From Olsenella_K sp050953285 (GTDB lineage: Bacteria > Actinomycetota > Coriobacteriia > Coriobacteriales > Atopobiaceae): a stretch of 64,000 bases of DNA. The DNA lies in contig JBMNMK010000002.1 of assembly GCA_050953285.1 (NCBI GenBank), positions 1,178,001-1,242,000 of the forward strand, in the 5' to 3' direction. The notes beneath the pieces were generated by a model. The model was given only the letters and a program-made list of their open reading frames with translations. It was not told the origin of the DNA and ran no database searches. A program made the position numbers and the translations under genes. Positions 32,299 through 39,389 of the stretch are shown here, piece after piece (the first letter of the stretch is position 1; each line of letters starts with the position of its first letter).

Positions 32299-32994
32299 CT
32301 AGTGCCTCGTGGGGGCGAGAAGAACATGCCGCAGTTCATCCACCGATTCTGCAACAACGCAGGCTCCAGCATCCTCAAGCTCCGCCACGTCGCCCGTCTT
32401 GGCATACGTCACGCCGACGCACGCCACATGCGCACCAGCAGCGCCTTCTGCATCAAAGCTCCTATCGCCCACCATAAGTGCCTGGTGAGGCTCCAGCCCA
32501 CAGTGCGCGAGAACGGATTCTATGAGCTGTGTTTTAGACTTCAGCGCATCTGACGTCTTGCCCTGCACAAAATCAAGCACACCCACAAGCTTTTGCTCTT
32601 CTATGCAGGCCATAAGCAGCGGCTGATTCTTAGACGACGCCACCGCAAGCGTTTTACCTGCTGCTTTGAGATCCTCAAGCAACTCTAAGATGCCGCTAAA
32701 AAGCGGACAGCCTGCAGGGCCTATATTGCGATAGATCTCACGGTAGCGGCGTGTGATCTCTTCTGCGTCCTTGCGAGAAAAGCCATATACCAGCTCATAG
32801 GCATAGGGAAAAGGAGGGCCTACCAGACGCGATACATCCCCCAGCTCCTCTGGTTTCATGCCAAATTCAAGCAACACCTTGGTGGCGGTAGCAACAATGG
32901 TCGGCTTGGAGTCTGCCAGCGTGCCATCAAAATCAAAAATGATGAGCGGCCGATCGCTGATGCTGCTAAAAACCTCGTCGTCGATGATCTTCAC
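32299..32994 (-). CDS. HAD-family phosphatase (phosphoglycolate phosphatase-like)
   Basis: 231 residues. HAD motif I is I-F-D-F-D-G-T-L near residue 18, motif II the S in V-A-S-S-K near 112, motif III a K-S-K in the helix near 145 and motif IV M-V-G-D-R-S-F-D near 167, with an alpha-helical cap between I and II. It resembles Gph/PpaX phosphatases. Start: GTG 32994 with AGAGG 7 bases upstream; the frame continues to 33045 without a site. The last codons contain the iterated 13-mer. The substrate is not defined. Confidence 0.9.
   Translation of the reverse strand: MKIIDDEVFSSISDRPLIIFDFDGTLADSKPTIVATATKVLLEFGMKPEELGDVSRLVGPPFPYAYELVYGFSRKDAEEITRRYREIYRNIGPAGCPLFSGILELLEDLKAAGKTLAVASSKNQPLLMACIEEQKLVGVLDFVQGKTSDALKSKTQLIESVLAHCGLEPHQALMVGDRSFDAEGAAGAHVACVGVTYAKTGDVAELEDAGACVVAESVDELRHVLLAPTRH
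32313..32325 (+). repeat. Iterated 13-mer, perfect copy
   Basis: It lies in the last 9 codons of the HAD gene on the other strand. Confidence 0.85.
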
Positions 32995-33087
32995 GTTTCT
33001 GCCTCTTGTTTTTATCGCACGTATACCTCCATAACAAGATACCAATGTGCCACTGGTTGGTAACGCTTTAGTTACGACTTCACATGC

Positions 33088-33098
33088 TGTGCTATAAG
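33088..33098 (+). promoter_or_regulatory. Extended -10 promoter of serC
   Basis: TGC-TATAAG (33090-33098), with no good -35 box. The start would be near 33105, 23 bases before the serC ATG. Confidence 0.5.
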
Positions 33099-33127
33099 TG
33101 AGAAACGCTCACGTAGGAAGGATGTCT

Positions 33128-34213
33128 ATGGCACGTGTCTACAACTTTTCGGCAGGCCCCGCGGCCATGCCGCTTGAAGTGCTCAAAGAAGCGCAGGAAG
33201 AGCTGCTGGACTACCACGGAATTGGATACTCCGTCCTGGAGATGAGCCATCGATCACCGAGTTTTCAAGACATCATTGATGAGACGGAAGCCACGCTACG
33301 CCGTCTGTTAAACATCCCCGATACCTACCATGTGCTCTTCTTGCAAGGAGGCGCTACCCTGCAGTTTTCTGCGGTACCCATGAACCTTATGCGCACGGGC
33401 AAGGCGGGCTATATTGTCTCGGGCAACTGGTCCAAAAATGCCTGGTTAGAGGCCGCGCGCTATGGAGATGCCCAGGTGTTGGCATCGGGCGAGAAGGACA
33501 ACTTCTCCAAAACGCCTGAGCTCACGCAGGTGCCTGACCAGTCTCTTGATTATGTCTACTTCTGCCAAAACGAAACCGTCTTTGGCACCATGAGGAGAGA
33601 AGTGCCTGCTGTCGGCACGGTGCCGGTGGTGGCAGACGTTTCGAGCTGCTTTTTGAGCATGCCGCTCGATGTTGAGCGCTACGGCCTCATCTATGCCGGC
33701 GCGCAGAAAAACGCAGGTCCCGCTGGTGTGACCGTGGTGATTGTGAGAGATGACCTGGTGGGTGACGGTCCTGCCCTGGCCGATATCACACCCAAATACA
33801 TGGGGTATCGCCTGCAATGCGATAAGAACTCCATGTACAACACGCCCAACACCTTTGGCATTTATCTCTGCGGCAAGGTCTTTTCGTGGATTGAAAAGAC
33901 TGGTGGCTTGGCGGCCATGGAGCAGCGCAACTGGCAGAAGGTCAAGCTGTTGTACGACTATCTGGACCAAAGCGCGCTCTTTAAGCCGACGGTGGATCCG
34001 GCATCCCGCTCCATTGCAAATGTCTGCTTCCGCACGGGATCCCAAGAAGTTGATAGCGCGTTTATCGAGGGCGCCAAAAAGCGGGGCATCGTTAACATTA
34101 AGGGACACCGCCTGGTGGGCGGTATGCGGGCAAGCTGCTATAACGCCGTGCCAGAAGAAGGAGTTCGGGCACTGGTGAGCTACATGCAGGAATTTGAGGC
34201 CGAACGAAGTTAG
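33128..34213 (+). CDS. serC: Phosphoserine aminotransferase
   Basis: 361 residues of full length. It converts 3-phosphohydroxypyruvate and glutamate to phosphoserine, the second step of serine synthesis. Seen: V-Y-N-F-S-A-G-P-A-A-M-P at the start, M-S-H-R-S near 38, L-F-L-Q-G-G-A-T near 73, D-V-S-S-C near 180 and the PLP lysine in G-A-Q-K-N-A-G-P-A-G near 195. ATG 33128 sits 6 bases after GGAAGG. It is the first gene of serC-serA-DUF1015. A serB phosphatase is not in the operon. Confidence 0.98.
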   Translation: MARVYNFSAGPAAMPLEVLKEAQEELLDYHGIGYSVLEMSHRSPSFQDIIDETEATLRRLLNIPDTYHVLFLQGGATLQFSAVPMNLMRTGKAGYIVSGNWSKNAWLEAARYGDAQVLASGEKDNFSKTPELTQVPDQSLDYVYFCQNETVFGTMRREVPAVGTVPVVADVSSCFLSMPLDVERYGLIYAGAQKNAGPAGVTVVIVRDDLVGDGPALADITPKYMGYRLQCDKNSMYNTPNTFGIYLCGKVFSWIEKTGGLAAMEQRNWQKVKLLYDYLDQSALFKPTVDPASRSIANVCFRTGSQEVDSAFIEGAKKRGIVNIKGHRLVGGMRASCYNAVPEEGVRALVSYMQEFEAERS

Positions 34214-34315
34214 GCTCTGCCTTCAAGCTTGTGGAGTTTTTCGCCCAGATCCTGCACGAAGCCTTTGGGGTTTCTCGCACGTTTTTCTCATGCACATGAC
34301 TGAAGAGGAGTTCTT

Positions 34316-35500
34316 ATGCGCTACGTTCGCGTACTTGATAACATCACCAGGGATATCACCAAAGACGCACCTGCCCAGCTGGGCGAAGGTTATGAATCCA
34401 CGTTTGATCTCTCCAAGGCAGAAGCCATTGTGGTGCGCGCCTCTGATATCCATGATTTGGATTTCCCCGACAGCCTGCGCGTGGTGGCGCGCTCTGGATC
34501 GGGTGTAAACAACATCCCCTGCGATGAGCTGGCCAAGCGCGGCGTGGTGGTCTTCAATGCCCCTGGCGCCAACTCCAACGCGGTAAAAGAGCTGGTACTG
34601 GGCATGATGCTGGCCAATTCTCGCAAGACGCAAGACGGCATTGCGTGGTGCCAGGCGCACAAGGATGACCCCAACGTAGTCAAGGATGCCGAAAAGGCCA
34701 AGAAGGCATTTGTGGGCCGTGAGCTCATTGGGCGCAAGGTAGGCGTTGTGGGCTTGGGAAACATTGGCTCAAAAGTGGCAAGCTGTTTGGTTGAGCTGGG
34801 AGCGCAGGTCTTTGGCTATGACCCCTATCTTTCCGTGGAGCACGCCCTCAAGGTTTCCACCAAAGTGCGCATGGTCAACAACCTGGAAGAGCTCTTTAGA
34901 GAGAGCGATTATATCACCGTCCATGTACCTTCCAAAGAAGACACCATCCACATGGTCAACGAGGAAATGCTGGGCAAGCTCAACCGCGGCGCCATGCTTT
35001 TGAACTACGCGCGCGCAGACATTGTGGATGAAGATGCCGTTGCACATGCGCTCGTTACTGGCCAGCTCTCCTGCTTCTGCACGGATTTTGCCACACCCAA
35101 GACGCTTGCGATGAAAAATACCCTGATCACGCCCCATATGGGTGCCTGCACCAACGAAGCAGAGCGCAACTGCGCACACATGGCTATCCAAGAGATGAAA
35201 GACTACCTGGAGCTGGGTATTATCCACAATTCTGTAAATTACCCCGACTGCGACTTGGGTCCTTGCAACTTCGACGGCAGAATTGCCTGCTTGCACGCAA
35301 ATATCCCCAACATGCTAAGCAAGATCACCGGCGTGGTGGGAGATGCAGGCGTGAACATCCAGCGCCTGGCAAACGAGGCTGCTGGAGAAAATGCGTATAC
35401 CGTGCTTGACTACACGGGTAATGTAGACTCTTCTGTCAGAGAAAAGCTCATGGCCATTGAAGGCATGCACCGAGTCCGCAACCTTGTGGGAGGCAAATAG
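34316..35500 (+). CDS. serA: D-3-phosphoglycerate dehydrogenase
   Basis: 394 residues. It oxidises 3-phosphoglycerate with NAD+, the first step of serine synthesis. The NAD site V-G-V-V-G-L-G-N-I-G is near residue 145; catalytic Arg is in L-N-Y-A-R-A-D near 235 and catalytic His in I-T-P-H-M-G-A near 275. A C-terminal ACT domain (about 318-392) probably gives serine feedback. Length fits the short type without the intervening domain. GAGGAG precedes the ATG. The spacer to serC is 102 bases and contains no promoter I trust. Confidence 0.97.
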   Translation: MRYVRVLDNITRDITKDAPAQLGEGYESTFDLSKAEAIVVRASDIHDLDFPDSLRVVARSGSGVNNIPCDELAKRGVVVFNAPGANSNAVKELVLGMMLANSRKTQDGIAWCQAHKDDPNVVKDAEKAKKAFVGRELIGRKVGVVGLGNIGSKVASCLVELGAQVFGYDPYLSVEHALKVSTKVRMVNNLEELFRESDYITVHVPSKEDTIHMVNEEMLGKLNRGAMLLNYARADIVDEDAVAHALVTGQLSCFCTDFATPKTLAMKNTLITPHMGACTNEAERNCAHMAIQEMKDYLELGIIHNSVNYPDCDLGPCNFDGRIACLHANIPNMLSKITGVVGDAGVNIQRLANEAAGENAYTVLDYTGNVDSSVREKLMAIEGMHRVRNLVGGK

Positions 35501-36718
35501 GTGGCAATCCATATTGAGCCCATCCGCTGTTTAAGGCCGCGTCCAGACAAGGCGCAGGCGTTTGCAACGCCGCCCTACGATGTCTTTACCAGCCAAGAGG
35601 CACGGAACTATGTGCAGGAACATCCGCAGTCGTTTCTGGCCATTGACCGGCCGGAGACGACGTTTCCGCCTGATGCTACGCCCGGCCAAGAGTCGCTGGG
35701 CGAGAAAGCCCTCCAGCTGTTGCATGAGCGCAGGCAGGACTTCACCCTGCTTTCGGATCAAACACCGTGCTTCTATATCTACGAGCTGGATGATCATGGC
35801 CACACGCAAACCGGCGTCGTGGGCGCCATAGCGGTTGAAGATTATCTTTCTGGCGCGCTCATGCCCCATGAGCAGACGCGACCTGTACAAGAGGCCGAGC
35901 GCAAGGCCCAAATTGAGGCCACTGGCGCACAGATGAGCCCCGCGCTCATTGCCTACCCTGACCAGCTAGCGCTCGGTATCATTTTGGGAAGCGCCAAGCA
36001 GGCACAGCCGCTCTATGACTTCTCCGATGCAGACGGCGTGGAGCACAAGGTCTGGCGCATAGCCAGAAGCGCTGCTACAGATGCCATAGCTGCAGCATTT
36101 ACCTGCGTGGACTGCGCGTACATTGCAGATGGCCACCATCGTTTTGCTGCTGCGGTGTCTCATGCACAAGACGAAGAACGCGCACACGACAGCATGGGCG
36201 CAGCGGGCTCGGTCCTAGCAGTGCTCTTTCCAGAAAGTCAGCTCTCCATCCGCGCGTATCACCGTGTGCTTCTGGATAGCTCTATCAGCACCGAGGAATT
36301 TCTCGCCCAGATGAGCGAGGCAGGCTTTGAGATGTCAGGCCCTCTCTCTGCACCCTATCTGCCAAGCGCTCACCATAGTTTTGGCTGCTCTGTTGGTGGT
36401 GTGTGGTATGCGGCGCACTGGCCGCATACGGGTGCAGATATAGTCTCTGACCTGGATGTTTCTGTGCTGCAAGACCATGTATTGGCGCCACTTTTTGGCG
36501 TGGTGGATCCGCGGCGTGACCCCAGGATGCGCTTTGTTGGTGCAGACGACATCGACGCGCTCGTTGCGACAGCTGAGGGCGGCTTAGCCTTCACGCTGTG
36601 CGCCACGACTATGTCGGAGATTGCTGCGGTAGCTCATGAGGGAAAGTTCATGCCGCCAAAATCCACCTGGTTTTGGCCCAAGCTCATGAGCGGGCTGTTT
36701 GTTCGCAAGCTCACCTAG
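35501..36718 (+). CDS. DUF1015 family protein in the serine operon
   Basis: 405 residues of the DUF1015 family, starting V-A-I-H-I-E-P-I-R-C-L-R-P with P-P-Y-D-V near 24 and the family mark Y-I-A-D-G-H-H-R-F-A-A-A near 207. GTG 35501 directly follows the serA stop (TAG-GTG), so translation is coupled. The family often accompanies serA and serC in anaerobes; no reaction is established as far as I know. The H-H-R-F block and the tight coupling suggest a role in phosphoserine or serine metabolism. Confidence 0.88.
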   Translation: MAIHIEPIRCLRPRPDKAQAFATPPYDVFTSQEARNYVQEHPQSFLAIDRPETTFPPDATPGQESLGEKALQLLHERRQDFTLLSDQTPCFYIYELDDHGHTQTGVVGAIAVEDYLSGALMPHEQTRPVQEAERKAQIEATGAQMSPALIAYPDQLALGIILGSAKQAQPLYDFSDADGVEHKVWRIARSAATDAIAAAFTCVDCAYIADGHHRFAAAVSHAQDEERAHDSMGAAGSVLAVLFPESQLSIRAYHRVLLDSSISTEEFLAQMSEAGFEMSGPLSAPYLPSAHHSFGCSVGGVWYAAHWPHTGADIVSDLDVSVLQDHVLAPLFGVVDPRRDPRMRFVGADDIDALVATAEGGLAFTLCATTMSEIAAVAHEGKFMPPKSTWFWPKLMSGLFVRKLT

Positions 36719-36817
36719 GGTGCGCACGCGCGCTCGGTGGGTTGTACGGCGGCTCGCTTAGCTGTGCTGGTGGAATGCGCATTTTTGCATACATCTTTTA
36801 TTTTATGTAGTTATTTG

Positions 36818-36844
36818 GGGAGGTGCCTAACGTACCTCCCTTTT
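36818..36844 (+). terminator. Terminator of serC-serA-DUF1015
   Basis: GGGAGGT, a 9-base loop, ACCTCCC, then TTTT. The following region up to 37046 holds the presumed promoter of the deacetylase gene but no clear consensus boxes, and nothing else that I can name. Confidence 0.85.
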
Positions 36845-37046
36845 GCATGGGTATATTAGCTGGATAGCCGCTGCATAAGATGCTGGATAGTACACACATG
36901 TGACGATATGGCGCATATTGGTATGAGGGCTACAAAACGCGTTAGTATCGAACTCTGAAAGATGCATGAAGAAAACCAGAAATGCTACCACAGATATCAC
37001 CGTGCAGAGTGCCGGAGAGTACTTCTCAGAAGGGTGGTTTAAGGCT

Positions 37047-38684
37047 ATGACAGCAAACAAGAGACGCCAGATTCCCCACATTCCAGATCCTACAGAAAAC
37101 GGATACGAAGAGATGGGTGTAAGCACGGGCGGGTCGGCCTCCCCTACGTCCAATCCCTATGAGAACGCAGATCCTCTTCCTGTGAGACCAGCAAAACATC
37201 GAGCGTACGCTAACGGCAATGCTCCTGCACAGGAGAGCCCGGAGGCTCGAGGCTACGCAGGCGCAGAGCAAGCAAGCACGCGTCATGTAGGCACGTACCA
37301 TGCAGAAACGCAACATGAATCAGCGCAGCATACAGCCGCGCACCACACAGCTACGCGCCACGCACCCGCGCATCACGCGCAGACGCATCCGCAAGCCAGG
37401 CAGGGCAAGCGCCCTCAAGTGCGCCCGACCAGGCAGTCCGCACGCCCACAAGCAGTGCAGAAGCAGCACAATGCCGGCGGTGCGCTCGTAGCCTTGATCG
37501 TCGTGGCTATCTTCATTGCAGTTGGATTGGCGCTCTGGCTCAGGCGCTCCGTGCCGCTTACCGTAGACGGAAATTCAACCAACATCACCATCGGCAGTAC
37601 GCTTGATAAGGTTATGACAGATAACCAGGTGGCCGTAAGCGCCGGAAACCTTGTCAGCATCAATGGAGATGTCCTACAAGATGGTGGGGGCGACGGTTAC
37701 GAAGTCACCATAGACGGCCAGGATATCCCCTTCACCGAGGCTGGTACGTATCGCATCAAGGGTGGCGAGTCCATCACTTTTGCAAACGGCAACGACATCT
37801 GTGAGGACTACGATGTCACGTCGACGCAAGATGTGCAGCCCAAACTTTCCATGGAAGGCAAGAATGGCATCGTCTTTTATGTGGCTCAGTGGGGAAAGCC
37901 CGGCAAGATAGAGACCAGAGTGGGCAAAACCTCGGGGCAGACTGCAGAAGTCGCCGTCAATGAGGTGCAGGATTGCATTGTGAAACGCGCCAGTGTGAAG
38001 CCTGCCAACGATGAAAAGCTGGTTGCTCTCACCTTTGACGATGGACCTTCCTCGGAGTACACCAATAAGTACCTGGACATATTGGACCAGTACGGCATTA
38101 AGGCAACGTTTTTCATGCTGGGGCCCGAGATCAAAAATTCGCCGGATATCGTTAAGCGCATTGTGGAATCGGGAAATCAAGCGGCATCACACACGTGGCA
38201 TCACAAACAACTCTCATCTCTTGAAGCGGCCGACATTCAGTCAGAGCTCAAGGATACCTTTGATGAGCTCGCCGCAAACGGCGTCCAGTCCACCACGCTG
38301 CGCCCGCCCTATGGCTCCATCAACTCCAATGTGTGGCTCAACTCCGAAGGCATGTTAACGAGTGCCATCATCTGGACGCATGACACGGAGGACTGGAAAC
38401 GCCCTGGTGCTGACACCATAGTCAGCAAAGCCACGGGCGGCATGTATCCGGGATCCATCATCTTGATGCACGACGGCGGCGGCAACCGAGACCAGGACGT
38501 GGAGGCACTCCCCCGCATCATTGAGGCCTGGCAAGACGCCGGCTACCGCTTTGTCACGGTCTCTGAGCTGCTGGCTTCAGACCCCGACATCCCCGAGAAC
38601 GTGGGCGGCTATGCGCCCATGCCCCAAGATGCCGTCTGGCCAACCGAGTTCTCCGCAGATTCGGTTGCAAGCTCAATCCCCTAG
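37047..38684 (+). CDS. Membrane-anchored polysaccharide (peptidoglycan) deacetylase
   Basis: 545 residues from ATG 37047 (an alternative ATG at 36966 adds 27). A disordered cytoplasmic tail of about 140 residues contains a His-rich stretch (10 His in 80-114). One helix (about 145-166), an extracellular domain of about 150 residues of unknown fold, and a C-terminal NodB deacetylase domain (about 325-530) follow. NodB motifs are complete: T-F-D-D-G-P-S, S-H-T-W-H-H, R-P-P-Y-G, D-T-E-D-W and L-M-H-D-G-G. It should remove acetyl groups from wall N-acetylglucosamine, which protects against lysozyme. It converges with the ArsR gene across a long inverted repeat. Confidence 0.9.
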   Translation: MTANKRRQIPHIPDPTENGYEEMGVSTGGSASPTSNPYENADPLPVRPAKHRAYANGNAPAQESPEARGYAGAEQASTRHVGTYHAETQHESAQHTAAHHTATRHAPAHHAQTHPQARQGKRPQVRPTRQSARPQAVQKQHNAGGALVALIVVAIFIAVGLALWLRRSVPLTVDGNSTNITIGSTLDKVMTDNQVAVSAGNLVSINGDVLQDGGGDGYEVTIDGQDIPFTEAGTYRIKGGESITFANGNDICEDYDVTSTQDVQPKLSMEGKNGIVFYVAQWGKPGKIETRVGKTSGQTAEVAVNEVQDCIVKRASVKPANDEKLVALTFDDGPSSEYTNKYLDILDQYGIKATFFMLGPEIKNSPDIVKRIVESGNQAASHTWHHKQLSSLEAADIQSELKDTFDELAANGVQSTTLRPPYGSINSNVWLNSEGMLTSAIIWTHDTEDWKRPGADTIVSKATGGMYPGSIILMHDGGGNRDQDVEALPRIIEAWQDAGYRFVTVSELLASDPDIPENVGGYAPMPQDAVWPTEFSADSVASSIP

Positions 38685-38725
38685 CAGATTTCACAACACG
38701 TGCAGCTTCTCCAACAGCTGTCGCT

Positions 38726-38738
38726 GGGCGAGAAGAAC
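38726..38738 (+). repeat. Iterated 13-mer, perfect copy, intergenic
   Basis: Between the deacetylase stop (38684) and the convergent arsR gene, 20 bases from the inverted repeat at 38759-38790. The flanks resemble those of the copy at 1988 (TCGCTGGGCGAGAAGAACC). Confidence 0.9.
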
Positions 38739-38758
38739 CTGCACCCACAGCCTCATCC

Positions 38759-38790
38759 AACAACGTGGCCACCTCGGTGGCCACGTTGTT
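38759..38790. repeat. Perfect 15-base inverted repeat between convergent genes
   Basis: AACAACGTGGCCACC, TC, then GGTGGCCACGTTGTT. It can form a very stable hairpin from either strand and probably helps end both transcripts, though U tracts are weak (GTTGTTC). Confidence 0.85.
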
Positions 38791-38875
38791 CATATCCGGC
38801 CTAAGCACGTCGCACCGCTCTCGCCATGGCGCTCCAGCCGCGTCGCTCTTGTCGTGCTGCTCTCGCCGTGCCGCA

Positions 38876-39241
38876 CTAGCCTCTACCTACCGCCTCGCTT
38901 GCGTGGTGGAGGGCAACCATGATGAGCGTCCTCACATGCTCATCATCCAGCGAATACAGCATGCGCTGGCCGTCTCTGCGCGCCTGAACCAAGCCGCGAT
39001 CCCTCAAGAGGCGAAGCTGGTGAGAGATGGCCGACTGCGAGACATGCGACACATCTTGCAGCTCTGTCACGCTGTGCTCCGCCTGGCACAGTGCACCTAA
39101 AATTTGAAACCGTGTGTAATCTGAAAGCGCATCAAAGATCTGCGTAGCGGTATAGACCGTGTCCTCATCTGCAAGATAGGCTTCAAGGGAAAACGTTTCC
39201 TCATCCATGCTGAGACCCTTTGAGCCCTGGTTCTTATCCAT
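38876..39241 (-). CDS. ArsR/SmtB-family regulator
   Basis: About 121 residues. The winged helix begins F-D-A-L-S-D-Y-T-R-F-Q-I-L-G-A-L, the recognition helix is V-S-Q-S-A-I-S-H-Q-L-R-L-L and the wing is R-D-G-Q-R-M-L-Y-S-L-D. These proteins usually sense metals or redox state and release DNA. An H-V-R-T...H-H near the end could bind metal as in the alpha-5 site of SmtB/CzrA. ATG 39241 follows GAGGAG. It is divergent from the TPR gene; a CDF metal exporter lies 5 kb away and could be a target, but nothing proves it. Confidence 0.92.
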   Translation of the reverse strand: MDKNQGSKGLSMDEETFSLEAYLADEDTVYTATQIFDALSDYTRFQILGALCQAEHSVTELQDVSHVSQSAISHQLRLLRDRGLVQARRDGQRMLYSLDDEHVRTLIMVALHHASEAVGRG

Positions 39242-39256
39242 AGCTATCTCCTCAAA

Positions 39257-39267
39257 ACACATTGTGT
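39257..39267. promoter_or_regulatory. Operator-like dyad ACACA-T-TGTGT before arsR
   Basis: A perfect 5-base-arm dyad in an AT-rich setting, 16 bases ahead of the arsR start codon. It may be an autoregulatory ArsR site. Confidence 0.45.
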
Positions 39268-39389
39268 ATTGTTTGAAGCCTATCACATGCACCCGCGCAT
39301 GGACAAAGTGAGAAGGCGTGCCGCATCCGCTTTGTGCATGACATTGCGGGTATGGGTATATAGAAGAAAAAGCTAGTAGGAGGATCAGT

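Noticed and set aside
32260..32312. GAGGCAC direct repeats upstream of the phasin gene
   Set aside because: Three 7-base copies with irregular spacing; too weak to call a regulatory array.
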